Shown: positions 11,608-23,263, numbered from the stretch's first letter. The stretch is 64,000 bases of DNA from Phallus indusiatus (GCA_027605045.1 JAQFWX010000041.1:62001-126000); one strand, 5' to 3'. The notes: a model not told the origin generated them from the sequence alone. Numbers and translations: made by a program.

Positions 11608-11886
11608 TCATACATTCAGATTACGACAATATCCACAATTCGGCAAAGATCTCGTTGGCGGAGCTCCACTACTAGGCAACGTCAAACACGCATGATGATG
11701 GGCGCAAGCTCGATTGCCTGAACCCTGCCTACAGGTTGGACAATTATGATCAAAACCTGTTTTGCAGGGGTGATGTTTGGGGCTTGTTCCACACTGGCTG
11801 TTGGTGCATGGAACGTTGACATTGCCTACAGTCCATTCATGGCCGCAAGTCATGCATTTCTCTTTAACAGGGGCTTGGTGGCACAT
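11608..11886 (-). CDS. small cysteine-rich protein, family member B
   Basis: A 92-residue protein from the ATG at 11886, starting MCHQ and ending CGYCRNLNV. Cys pairs are KCMTC, a Cys-x5-Cys pair, CPTC, CAHHHAC and CGYC, with PSSGAPP before the last pair. The frame stays open to an upstream ATG at 11970, but the shorter start is chosen for two reasons: it aligns exactly with the start of the paralogue at 10061-10351, and an AG acceptor (cactag) lies just before it, with a gtaagt donor about 100 bases further up, so the upstream part is probably a leader intron. Putative zinc-binding protein of unknown function. The two genes point the same way about 1.3 kb apart, consistent with a local duplication followed by strong divergence outside the Cys scaffold. 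Confidence 0.6.
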   Translation of the reverse strand: MCHQAPVKEKCMTCGHEWTVGNVNVPCTNSQCGTSPKHHPCKTGFDHNCPTCRQGSGNRACAHHHACLTLPSSGAPPTRSLPNCGYCRNLNV

Positions 11887-11970
11887 TGTACTAGTGATCG
11901 CGGTTGGTTTGTGGTTTAATTGATATGACCAGGACCTTGAGCGGAGACAAGAGTCTAAGATTCGATGCAA

Positions 11971-13123
11971 TCCAATTTAATTTACTTACTATTGAAAAAA
12001 TTAATGGCCTAAAAGAAATATCCCCTTTAGTCGACTTTGTACTTGTTCGCAAGTGAGAGATACGAGTAGATGTCTTGGGGCATATTCAGTAGCTCTAAAG
12101 TCATTTTATCTTTCGAAAAAATCTCTATGACAAACACATAGTTGGTTGTTTTTCTCGCCATGGCAAAGACGACGTTGAAAATATGCAAACACGGTTTATG
12201 GTTTTCACCGCATATTAGTTTTGTTTTCATGTGTCAAAACAAAATACAAGACCGTTGGAGAATGCAGATGATTAAATCGACTACAACGGCTTAGTTCAGC
12301 ATTCAACCAGCACTCCTGATCATCCGAGTCTTTTCTGTAACGCCGTAATACGCCACTTTGATTATGATAATAAATTGGCGCTTAATATTGCCTGAATCGG
12401 TTATAGAAAACCCCGATCAGCCTAAATAATTGCCAAAAGAGAACCTGGACACAACGCTGCGTAATGAATTATGATATTACGCGCCTCTAAGTCCTTCGGA
12501 GTCCTTCACCTCCAGGTTTGCCCAAGGACGACACCAGCGACCCTCTAGACGCGTCGGTGTCAAGATATGTAAAATTCAATTTTTTCAAATACATAAGTAA
12601 TATTAGATGACGACGGCAGTGTTAACTGATCCGTAAGTAAAATTGACCTCGATTTGAACTTTTAAGGGCCATTATACTTTTTGATTTTGAAATTGGAGAT
12701 ACTCCGATTTTATGAGCAAACTTCCTACTGGATCTGATCTTTCACATCAAGAGGGATTATCACTATATATACATTTTTACGACACTTTTGGGACGGAGCG
12801 ACTGCTGCTTTCAGAGCCGAAAGCACTGGTCGGAAGATGAAGGCTTATTTTGAATTGACATTTGATCGGGTTACTGACGATATTTCTATCAACGGTGCTA
12901 TAGAATTCATTAACGAGGTTTTTCAAGTTATTTATAGAGATATTTTATATGACATTGCTTAAAGAGGCACTGAAGGATAGTAATACTCGGGGTCATCGCA
13001 ATCCTAGCTGCATGAACTTTGGGCTGCATGCAAAAAACCTTCAACATAAATATCGATAACAGCATTGAAAAAGAAACCATGGCACAGATTAAGACCACCT
13101 GCTGATCGGTAAGAGAATTTGAA
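11971..13123. other. intergenic stretch
   Basis: Contains only short frames (for example 67 codons at 12027-12230 minus) without motifs. No gene or RNA supported. Confidence 0.4.
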
Positions 13124-14710
13124 TTAATCTAGCTTGGCTAGAATAGTCTGAGCGCGATTGTGTATCTCATACTTGAGTGTTAGATCGGGACCACTGTCAT
13201 CCGGCTCCTGGACATCGTGACTCAGATTGCGGCGATCAGTACCATCGCCAATCGGAATGCTTCGTAAAACCCGCTCGATGCATTGGCGTAGCCCGACGAC
13301 CTGCGATGAAAAGCGGAGTTCCTCGATAAGTTTGTTGGACACCGACAGTAACAGTATTGTTTTTCTTACCTCATATATCCTTTGTGGGACCACTGTGACA
13401 TTGGCGAAAGAGGAAGTGAGACTACCTAGGTTTTGGAATTTTTGCATCACGTCGTCCATTAGGTTTATTAGGTCGAGAGATTGTATAATCCAGCGGTAAT
13501 AAACGTCCTTTTAGATTAAATAGCGATTAGAGGTTCACAATCTCGAGAAGTTAATCTTCCGTACATACGTCACTGACCCCGTACTCTTTCGCCAGAAATG
13601 CATCAATGTCCTGAATGTAGTTTAACAGGATAGGAACTAAAAAAAGATTTTGCCAACATATGATAAACGAGCGTCAAGGGTGGCATAAAAAAACAAAAAT
13701 AGCGGGCGAACCAGTTGAATACCAAGGTGTTATGTCGGCGATATATTCTGCAACTCGATAAACTAACGGTTCCGGGCAAATAGTGTCGCATAAAGTAATG
13801 GCACATGTCAAGGGCATATACAATCTGTGCATTCTGGTGTCCTGAATTTTACAATGAGGACTGCAATTAGTTGCCAGAGTTGGCAATTGAGTCCAGTGCA
13901 CCCGGGTGCCATCAAGGTCAGGCGGAGTCTGGGTTTGGGTTTTGCACAGTCTAAGCAATTCAATTGCCGAATGAGTGGTGGTTCGACTGCATGATAGAGG
14001 TCTAAAGATGTCTGCGTTCAGATAACGGCGGGAGATCGCAATACAGATATAGATCTGAATCAGACTTTCGCTCGACATGAGTTCACGGTATTTGAAATTA
14101 GGAATTGCCTCTGGGCTTTCTTTTGCATCTTTTGCTATCTTCCATAACTTGCGAGCTTGAGAGTAAATGGGACGAATTTGCCTAATACGTCAAAGCCAGT
14201 GGTGAGCACAGTGGAAAGAGTATCCCATGACAGAACTAGTAGATCGATAAACGTACTCGCACAAGGAGCCATCACCTTTAACTCCAAAGACCTTTTTGTA
14301 TATGGACTGCGCTGAAGCATTGGATGCACGACATACAAGAGGAATCACTTGAAAAGCATTCCAATCTGTGTCTCGATTACTCTGATCGTGGACCACCAGT
14401 TCGTCGTGAAGATGACTCGTTATGGTTTCTGGAACAATGTATGAGCAAAGCAAGTCGTGAGGTAAGCGTGCCCTAGTAAAATCTACAGACAGTAAGATCG
14501 TAAATTTGAAACGTTTAGCTTTTATAGAAAGAATTGACCTCTAATACCGTAGGACATTTCAATAGTTTTCGACGGTGATGACGGTATTTGGGAGTCCAGG
14601 AAATCCCAATGAGAACCTGAATGGTCCTTCACGCATGTCCCTTGTCGTTCCTTCTTTAATACGGTGCATGCATTACGTAATAACCGGCTTAGATCGTAGC
14701 AGTGTACCAC
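13124..14710 (-). CDS. F-box-like hypothetical protein, multi-exon
   Basis: Supported exons on the minus strand are 14710-14539, 14482-14257, a third beginning at 14181, one beginning at 13841, 13636-13569 and 13507-13124. The first three join cleanly in frame. The second exon has an F-box-like start (LPHDLLCSYIVPETI), then PLVCRASNASA. The third contains QARKLWKIAKDAKESPEA. The penultimate reads NYIQDIDAFLAKEYGVSD and runs in phase into DVYYRWIIQSLDLINL in the last exon. The link between the third and fourth exons could not be resolved by eye, and the last exon may hold one more 69-base intron (gtaaga to cgcag). F-box proteins bring targets to SCF ubiquitin ligases, but the assignment rests on one short segment. 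A start at the internal ATG near 14551 is equally possible. Confidence 0.45.
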
Positions 14711-15161
14711 CCAACACTATGTTCCCATGCGGTAAATTTGGGTCACGTCTAGATGTAAACTTTCCGTAGCTAATTTCTTCGTCTAGACAGGTTTGAAGCT
14801 ACCCACTTCTAAGGAACATGATTCGTCCGATGGTGTCGTACTACGTAGCAAGCTGCCAGATCCGGACCTATCAGCGGTATTATTCGATATGTTTCCTGAA
14901 GCTATAAAATGAAATACCCAAGTAAAAAAACATGAGCGTGCGGTAGGGCTTGAAAACATAATTGATACCAAATGAACGGAGCCACGCAGGGCCCGGGGCC
15001 TGAGAAACATATTACCACGGGTCTATTGCTGGTTCTTAACGTTGTACCACAGACACGAGAAGAGATCGTGAAATTTTCGAGAGAAAAGTAGTGAAACAGA
15101 TTGTCAAGCAAGATGCATGAGAAAAAAGCACTTCAGCGCCTAAATTTATTAGTCGCTATAG
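14711..15161. other. intergenic region between divergent F-box-like genes
   Basis: Probably holds the promoters of the genes on either side. Short frames only. Confidence 0.4.
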
Positions 15162-16600
15162 ATGGGCGTCATGCATTTTGAATGCATCATGCCCCATACT
15201 TCTCACGGTATGCAAAGAAAAGCATTTTTCAAAAGTTCCACAATGTCGTTCTCCTCTTTACCTTATGAATTGCAATCTCAAATCCTTCACTATGCAATTC
15301 ACTTTCAATCTCAAGAATCCGTGTTATCAATACCCTGTGTAAACTCTCAATGGAGGGACATGACGCTCCCTATTTTGCATTCGCACATTCGCTTAAAAAA
15401 CCTCGATCAACTCGTATCATTTTCCAGTATAATTAACGAGGACAACTCGGGACTTCTGAATTACAACAAGTCTGGTCCTGATCCTGTTCCGGCTAATGCT
15501 ACAAGCATTAGATCCGAAACTGGTCCGAGTCCGCTTCCCGGTGGTCCTGAGGGCCTTCTTTCTTGCTGCAAGCAAGGAAGGAAAGTAGAAATACGCCTTC
15601 CTATAGAAGCATTTTCATTCGGAACCTGGCCCTTAATTTACAAGGCTCTCAAGAGATGCGAGCACCATGATCGAACATTTGGTTACGTAGCCCGATGGTT
15701 CAGTGGGTCAAATAGTAATATTATTGCTGATTCTCGTCGGGATTCGAGATACCCGGAAGATCAACTTAGAGACTGTTGCAGGGGTATCCGGGTATTGAAA
15801 TTCTGCTTCAATGCCCATATGAATGATTCAGGCTTGGTGCTTCTTGGTGCTGTTTTATCTCAGATCAGGTAAACGTTTAAAATCGGATACCCTTGAACCC
15901 GCAAGACCTTAATTCTAAATTATTATTAGACCCGAAGAGTTCAATTGGGAAAGCCCGGCTATCCAAGATCAAGGAGCTTATCATGTGGCCGTAAGTATTA
16001 ATACGTACCCTCATTTTTGCATCATCATACTAAGCTTGCTTCTGACACCGTTTTCTGAATTAAAAGATCCCACCTGTCGCCTCCCTTCAGTTGTGCAAAG
16101 CCATTCGGACATGGGACTCACTCCGTATACTCACCCTATCCCACATAGTCTTTCCGGACGACGGTAAAGAATTTATGGACGCAATTATCAATCTTAACAA
16201 ACCTCTTCAAACCCGAAATCAAACTTTCCGAGCTTTGACAAACCAAACTCTGGCTAATGGACCAGAATCAGAACTAACAGACCGCCGTAATGACGATACC
16301 AACCCAAGCCTCGAGATATCAGTCAAATGTGCACGCGGACTGCACCCTTTAGCGATTGTCCTCATCGTTCTTAGTCAACCCCGTTTGACCAAGTTCCATA
16401 TCGAGGATGTATACCGTCACGATATATGGAGTTCTAAAATCACTTTTGATGATGTAGAACTGGACTTTTTGGCACTGTGGGACGAGACGGATATGAGCGG
16501 TTTGCCGGAGGTTAACAAAGCACAGTGGATCTCTCGTATTAGAAGAATTGTGGAAGTGGAGAATAATTATTCTAGTGCGATCAATCCGTCTCAAGGTTGA
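15162..16600 (+). CDS. F-box-like protein
   Basis: Three exons, 15162-15868, 15930-15990 and 16067-16600, join in frame to give 433 residues. A later in-frame ATG at 15243 begins MSFSSLPYELQSQIL and would give 406 residues; this is the more typical start because the F-box-like helix (LPYELQSQILHYAI, then a Cys-Val-Asn-x-x-Trp segment) follows at once. The rest shows a loose leucine-rich pattern (LRILTLSHIVF, LTKFHIEDVY), as in many basidiomycete F-box proteins of unknown target. Introns are 61 and 76 bases with good GT/AG sites. It is divergent from the F-box-like gene at 13124-14710. Role in ubiquitin ligation is inferred only from the F-box. Confidence 0.65.
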
Positions 16601-16899
16601 TTCTTCTTGAGCGATATTTTAGAGCTCATCATATACACTCATAGAATTTTGTTTTATTTGGATATCGCCGCAGACGATGGACAGTAGCTACATTTGCGTA
16701 TGTATGTACATTAAGACGAGACAAAGAAGTCCGAAACAATATATATTATTGCACGAATTGCTATTGAGCATTGGAAGAAAAAGGGTCCATAAAACATGAA
16801 AAAAAAAAGTTCATGCGTAAAGTCAATAAAGCGCGAATTGCATGAGCGAATTTGACTAGTCCGTTAGAAGAAATATTAAAGTTTGACTTCGCTTAGTGA

Positions 16900-18688
16900 T
16901 TACCAAGTACCGACTGTTGATTTTGCGAATCCGATTACTAGGTAGTACATTAGCTCACAAAAACAATTAAACTCATTTTCAAACTTACAGTGATTTTTCA
17001 CTGAAGCACGAAAAAAAGAGGGTCAGACGTGCGCCACATGAAAGAAAAAGAAGAAAGAAAATGCAGTCACATACTATCGTAACCGGTATAAACATACTCC
17101 AACGCCTTCTGACCAATCATAAACTCCCCAAACCCACCACTCGCGATCCACGTCACAGCCGTCGTCGACGGATCAACACCCGTGATATTCAAAGCGGGGT
17201 ACAACGCCGGCGGGACGATGTAGCCCGAGGGTGGAATGGAGATTGTCACTTCTCCGAATTGAAACTCGAGAGACGGAAGATACGAGGATATGTTGCTTGG
17301 GAAGGTCAGGACGGAGTCAATTAGGCTTCCGGTTACAAGGATTGAGCCGTTGTAAGCGTGAAGGATGTCGAAGTACGTGTCGCTAGAGGAAGGGTAAGGG
17401 TAAGGGTAAGGGTGTAGGAAAAGTATATTACGGACAAAGGAATTCCTATTAGAAGCGTGCCAGTGTCTGTTCGGGCAAAGGTTGGTTGATCAAGTGAGAC
17501 GTTGCCAAAAGTCATTGACGTTAACTTATTGTAATATGTGGCTTAAATTAATATATTGATTTCGGCACTGAAGACACTTACGTTGAACTCCCAGTGAAAG
17601 TCAACAGGAGGATTTTGCGGAAGCCATGCGATTTCACCTTGAAAATACGATTCGGACATTAATCTCCACTAAAGAATAAAGAACACTCGTCACCAGAAAA
17701 CTTTTCGGGGTCAAGACCTCCGAACGTGATTTCACCACTACCCTCAGGTGTCCCGTCCGACGAAAGAGGACTGATAGATATACCGAATATCGGCTTGGAG
17801 ATAATACGCTCTTGAAGAAGAGATTGAACGAACGTCGGAGTGGCGTTGAACCCGAATATGTCTCCTGCGTTGCTTCCTGCAGGCCCGAGTCCGACTTATG
17901 GGATAAACTACCGTTCAGAACAACGAACGAACTACGTCTTATGAAAAAAAAAATTTTTTTTACGCACGTATTCCATCAATTGGTTTCACAAGGGTAAAAC
18001 CATTTGTTGAATTTGCTGCACCAATGAAAACGTTTTTGGCTGAGGCTTCTCCGATTGTGACCGTATCGAGGAATGCTGACCCAGAGACACCACCAGCACC
18101 GTACCCGACGCTGAACGATGTATTCAAACTGTTCAAAGGAAATATATTTCTTAGCGTAAGCATATGAACGGATGAAAGAGTAGTGATACTTTTCGGAATT
18201 CGGGCCTGGAACGTAAGACGCCTCGCCTCCTACCCATAGAATCGCGCTGCCGGTGTCAATAAGAACGTTTTGAAATTCTTGGTTGTTCCCGCATTGCACT
18301 ATGAAGAATGAAGAATGTTTAACGACTGATAACTAAGAAAAAAGATTACACACACCTGTCGTCACAACTTTGACTAGCCCGTTTTGATTTTGGGCTTGAA
18401 CCGACTTTGCCTTCTTCAGTCCTAACACTACTTTGAGATCAGCTGCATGATAAAACAAATACGAAGATCGCCGAGAGATGGGGTTATGCCTTGTAGTCCT
18501 TCTTGTAGGGATAGTCTAAGAAAATGAGGATCAGCTCCGTCAGAACACGTCATGTGTTGGCTGTTCTTTACGTACAGTTTGGAAGAAATAGGAGCTCTGA
18601 AGAGAGACTGAGCACTAACTCCGGATCCGCCAATGACAAGAAAAGAGACAAGAAGTAAAGAAAGGGTGGAACGAATTTGGATCATCAT
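16900..18688 (-). CDS. secreted pepsin-like aspartic protease (family A1)
   Basis: Ten exons close in frame (416 residues): 18688-18572, 18515-18356, 18298-18190, 18128-17968, 17894-17694, 17637-17582, 17524-17436, 17382-17075, 17000-16989 (12 bases) and 16937-16900. A hydrophobic signal peptide (SLLLVSFLVIGGSGVSA) is followed by a propeptide. The first active site is LIDTGS with Asp107, the flap is in SVGYGAGGVSG, the stretch GILGLGPAG follows, and the second active site is RTDTGT with Asp288. The last exons give YDMKNHLIGFA, the usual C-terminal strand. Both catalytic aspartates are present, so it should be an active extracellular endopeptidase. The seventh intron uses the less usual donor gtccgt. 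The upstream region (18689-19280) is the likely promoter. Confidence 0.85.
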
Positions 18689-19280
18689 TTTGTTCTCAGA
18701 AGGTCGTCAAAAAAAAGATATTCGCGTCTTCCTTCAAAAGTTTAAAGTTCTTTTTTTTGTTATAATTTGCTAACGAATGAACGAAAAAGCTTGTGATGAA
18801 CGAATGGATGTCCGACTGAGTGGACGAGATTGAGATCCCAAAAGATTGGGTTGATAGAGGAAAGAGAGAAAGAGAGAGGGACGATATTATGAATTCCCAT
18901 TTAAATTGTTTGGGGCGTCGACAGATTCAAACAAGATCCGGATCGGGAAGAGAACACCTTCGAAAAGACGCCCACTGCCTGCTCGGCAACTCGGAAGAAC
19001 ACCGTGTCTGTCACGTGAGTCACGCGTTGCCATGTCATTGACATCTCATCCGAGCACCACCACTAACTTTTTTGTTCTGATGATGATACGGCACTCGATC
19101 TTTTATGGAAGGATTTCCGAGCAGTTGAGTGATTGTCCTTCTGAGGTGTGCGCGACTCGTGAATTGAGACGACGGACATCCAAAATCACTGAATACAATT
19201 TAGTTGAAACGTATGGCTTATGTATATGTGTGAATTTTTTGGGGCATGGACTTGGGAAAAGCCATGGAGATGACTTGGAG
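18689..19280. other. promoter side of the protease gene; no other gene
   Basis: Intergenic DNA with short frames on the plus strand and a CACGTGAGTCACGCG motif cluster near 19013. No coding gene supported. The DUF6533 array unit begins at about 19281. Confidence 0.4.
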
Positions 19281-19455
19281 ATTGATGGACTCAATTGGCA
19301 TCGATCGGCGGATAAGTGTCGGGCAATGGAGACCTTAGTACCACCTTACTAGTAGTATCTACATGTATCGTACGTTCGATAACAATTGGCTTCAAGTTGG
19401 AAGTTATTACACGTAAACAAAGCCCGCTTTATTTATATTAAAGAATGACTACAAG

Positions 19456-21141
19456 TTAATTGAATACTACCCCATTTGTTGTCGTATTTAGGTTCTGAAC
19501 CATTGGCAGTATAAGATTTGCGTCCCCATCTCCATCCTCCCCGTCGGCCATCTCCACCCGAATAGATTGCTGTATGTGCTGCACCGCATCTTGAATTGAT
19601 CGAATAGGCGGTAACGACGCATAATTAGCTCGAATCGCGTTGGAATTATGTCGCCGAAGATCAAGCATATAATTTGTAACCAAGACGGGTCCCAAACTAG
19701 TATCAAAAGTAAATGGAAATGGAATGAATTGCACTGTAATGGAATACATACGCTTGCACTGATGCACCCAAACCTTCTACCAGCGCACCGGTCTTATTAA
19801 TTTGAGTAAGCCTTGAACAAACAACATTCAATGAAGATCACTTTACATCTTTGAGCTAGAGAAAACAAAAGTCAAAAGGTTATATCATTTTGATAATAAA
19901 AACACACCTGCCACTCAGCAATGGCAAACGAGAGATTAAGTAGAATTGCAAATCTTCAAATTAAAACCAACATTATGAAAACATGGTGTAGATCTTGACT
20001 AGTTTCCTTACAAAAATCTCGAGACAGCTAGAGGAAAACACACATATATATAAATACTTCCCAAGTCGGTTAAGAAAAACAAATACTTACTTTGCTTAAG
20101 TAGTGTGGAAGCAAGATCGTCTCCCATTTGAATTCCTGTCTTGCGCTTCAAGTACCACGTATCCCAAACCTTATATAATGATATCCCGAACACAAGAGAA
20201 TCAGTAACCAAGGCGGTTAAATTGAGTAAAAGAGATATCAACATCTCCTCTTCTAAGTCGTATCGAGCCGGTGAAATCTCCTGCATGTATCGTTTTAAAA
20301 AAAAACATACTACTGAAAAACTACGTAAGTAGTTGATTCGACGATAACAGATAAGACAACGCGATGCTCACCTCTCAACGAAAATGCATCCTCTAAATAC
20401 TATCGATCCTGAATAGGGGAGTTATATAAACTTCGTAATTCATATTGTGAAGAGGGACCTACCGAACACGAGGAAAAACAACCCTACCCCGAAACTAAGC
20501 ATCAACGGAACTATGAAGAGTTTGTTTCTGCAAAGTGAATACGTCCTGGCGACTATTAGACCTGATGAACAATTTTTAGAAATTCCTTGTCCAAAAAAGG
20601 AATCTGAGATGGCACAAACCGGTATAGCCGACGTAACTCAAGCAGGTTGTAATGTTCGCAATGTTGGCGCTAAGGTTACTACAAATCCTTCACAAAGGAT
20701 ATAAACCAGAATAACAAATTTTTGACTCCCAAAAAAAATTGGAACTTACGAACGTGTCTGGAAAAATTCAAACGGGTTTAATGCATTAGTAATAACGACA
20801 GAGTCATCGGAACTCACAGTCAAAGTGTCATAATAGGTGCCAACCATAAAACTGAATACTTGTGTAATGATGGTACTATATCTCCCCAAGAGATATAGTA
20901 ACGTCGGAAAAGTAAATGGCTTGAGCCAAAAGTATTCGATCTCATCGTCAATCCGTATCAAAGTAGAATAGATCGAAAGCGCTGCCAGTGCAGTCGTTAC
21001 TCATGGAGCGACGGAATTTCGAGGTGTAGGTAACTTACCTACGCCACTAAGTTTCGTTAAGGTAATGATATAACTAGCATCATGATATAATTTGTCAGTG
21101 TCAGAGCATTTGAGATTCTTATTGAAGAATTTACCCTTCAT
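19456..21141 (-). CDS. DUF6533-type integral membrane protein, array copy 1 (intact)
   Basis: Eleven exons close in frame to 335 residues: 21141-21039, 20999-20818, 20757-20750 (8 bases), 20687-20620, 20561-20463, 20392-20372, 20252-20091, 20027-20012, 19953-19906, 19811-19752 and 19696-19456. The second exon carries the DUF6533 signature: RIDDEIEYFW (Glu-x-x-x-Trp at 56-59), then a Lys-Pro turn and LLYLLGRY. Later exons give several membrane helices (IVPLMLSFGVGLFFLVF, LLLNLTALVTDSLVFGISLY, FAILLNLSFAIAEW) and end with LVTNYMLDLRRHN and a soluble tail. This is the usual layout of the family: about seven helices and function unknown. A three-codon upstream frame lies 21 bases before the start. 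This is the only copy in which I found no lesion. Confidence 0.7.
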
Positions 21142-21162
21142 AATCCGCGGCTACGATAGCCT

Positions 21163-21174
21163 CTATGCCTGCAT
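21163..21174 (-). promoter_or_regulatory. conserved upstream mini-frame Met-Gln-Ala-stop (copy 1)
   Basis: ATGCAGGCATAG in the presumed leader, 21 bases before the copy 1 start. The same 12 bases occur before copies 2 (about 25768-25779), 3 (about 37398), 4 (about 53780) and 5 (about 57450). In copy 6 the stop has become TGG. An upstream frame this short could reduce translation of the main frame; that is inference. Confidence 0.4.
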
Positions 21175-22435
21175 GAGAGAGCCCCTGTGTCATTATTACT
21201 GTGCGAATTGGAGTTGAATATGAATATGTCCCGATTTTGGTGCTTTTAATATCCAGAGGACTGTGCCCTGTGTTGGAATTAAGCTCAAGGCTCGGTGGAA
21301 TCGGATCATTTGGTATCAGTCGTCATTGAAGCGTGAGCACCAGCTATGATTGATGAAATGCAGGCTAAAAGCTGCTTCGATAGGGCATTGAAACGGATCA
21401 CTTCTGCCAGGGGGAAGCTCAAATCAACCGGTTTTTTTCACGGGGGTCGCCGGTGATGGGCACGATAATCAATGTAGTACCTGAGTAACATGGAAATGTG
21501 ATCAAATAAGCAAACAAGTTTGTTTAAACTCGAACTTCGAAGACACTCGCATGATCAATTCAGAAAAGCGGTAGTATTGGTACCACCGGTGTATATATTC
21601 TTCCCGTAGTGACAAAGGTTTTATTTCATAATTATCGTGACCCATTATTGAAAAGAAAATTTTGTAATTTGAGTTTACCACAACGATTTTAAACGCGGCT
21701 GCCACAGTGAGTTGAGACCGTTGTTGGGATGAAGGCAGGACGTTCTTTTCAAAGGTGAAAAAAAAAGACTCCGAGATAAACAAGAAGTTGATATTCGATA
21801 GTTGTAAGGAGTTGCGGAGGTATATCTAACGAACAAAAGTCTTTTCATGAGTATGACGTACGGTGTATCGATATGCGCAACTTAGGCCTGGAGGCTAAAA
21901 TTAAACCCTTTGTCGCACTCAGGAAGCAGATTAGCTCCCTAATGAATGGCATAAGAATAATGAAATATGGAATTATACCTGGAGCGACCTACTCGTTATT
22001 GGCTCACAAGGCTTGTGCACATCATAAATATCATCAAGGCCGAATTACAAGAACAAGAAAGCACTCAAGCCCGAATCGCGCAACAAATTTGTTCCTAGCA
22101 TCAAGCATGAAACTGACAACAAAAGACCCAACATCATGAAGACCATCTCAGTCTCTCGGACGATAACGATGTATCCAACGTTAAACCAAAAGTGAACAGG
22201 CCGCCATGATTGTGTCAGAACCCTCATAGAATTTTTGAGAGCACGTTCATTAATCTGATTCGCCAACCTTGAGCAAAAGGATCTACTTCTAAACTTGACA
22301 GCAATTCCGGGCTGATCGAGAACGAGGCGCTACAGCCTATTGGTGTAAGTAAGATGATGATGGTACCTGATTGGCATCTTAGGCTCGGTTGCTCGGAACG
22401 CCGCGTCTGTCCTGGTCGCCAGGATTTCATTGAGT
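21175..22435. repeat. conserved upstream region of copy 1
   Basis: About 1.2 kb shared with the other units and no convincing coding frame. The expected TATA-like site is altered here (ATTAAAAG) compared with TTTTATAAG in copies 2-4. The shared sequence stops near 22435, where the kinase-like pseudogene begins. Confidence 0.6.
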
Positions 22436-23263
22436 CTGAACCAAACAGCGGACTGTTCCCCCAATGGGGTTTGGCGTATTTCTTCAACCAAGCAATTTCA
22501 CAATTGATCACAGCTCGAGTATAGTCAGCGAAACTGTGCCCTGATGATATAATAAAGAAGTTCACCTAAAAAACGCGGCTGTTTATAAAAATCAACTCAC
22601 AGGGACCTCTATCAACGTCGAGTTCTCCGCGTCCATTGCGCCAGAATCGACGGTCAACACTGGAGGGACCGATACAATCATAAAGCTCCTCACTGGAACC
22701 GTATCCAGACAGTCGGATGGATCGGATATTATGAGGAATATCTTTGATATAATAGAGACTTCCCAGGACATGAAAATACGCTTCTGTCATACGACGTTCG
22801 ACCTCGACTATTTCTCGTATAATTTGCGCGACTTAAGGTCATTCCAAACGTCACCTAATTTTTTTCCTTCTAGCTTTTCCATGACAAGTGTGCTTTCAGA
22901 GTGAGAACGCCAAGCCAAGACGTTTGAGACGGAAGTTCGAGCAAGTCTTCCATGAATTGCATTGTTGCCACCTCGCTGGCTGTGGTGTAATAATGGTGTA
23001 ATGAGCGGGACCTGCATAAAGATAAGAGAGCTTTGCAATGAGTTTTTGGCCATTGTACTAATGTGATCTTCAGAACAGTCTATTTGCCGTTTCTGGATAG
23101 TAAATAAAGTTCTGAAAGAAGTGGAGAGAAAATAAATACCATTTCGAAGCTGGGAAAAGTACACGCACATTGATGCGTTAGCAGCACGAATGACAGCCTC
23201 ATCAATCAATGCGGAAACGTTGATAGCGATTGGCATATTCTTGTTACATGAGGATTCGGTCAT
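22436..23263 (-). pseudogene. aminoglycoside-phosphotransferase/AIM9-like kinase pseudogene
   Basis: Pieces in different frames follow the order of fungal AIM9-like proteins: NGQKLIAKL with AGPAHYT, then TASEVATMQFMEDLL, then VLAWRSHSES with LVMEKLEGKKLGDVW, then EIVEVERR with VLGSLYYIKD, then DRRFWRNGRGELDVDRGP, and finally YTRAVINCEIAWLKKYAKP. At least three single-base frameshifts separate these blocks (near HYT/TASEV, ELP/VSN and LKSR/QII). The catalytic His-x-Asp segment is missing because the homology ends exactly where the repeated array unit begins. The gene was therefore truncated by the array boundary and then decayed. Confidence 0.75.

Noticed and set aside
17395..17415. Four CCCTTA-type repeats that look telomere-like
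   Set aside because: The unit is CCCTTA, not the fungal telomere unit CCCTAA. It is short and lies inside an intron of the aspartic protease, where it can serve as the pyrimidine tract.
20400..20620. An unspliced reading of exon 4 into exon 5 in the array genes (seen most clearly in copy 2)
   Set aside because: In copy 1 it would need a frameshift. An intron starting gtttgtgcc and ending catcag restores frame in all copies.
22808..23263. 151-codon frame taken as an intact protein
   Set aside because: It crosses three blocks that belong to different frames of a kinase-like protein; reading it as one protein needs non-homologous stretches.
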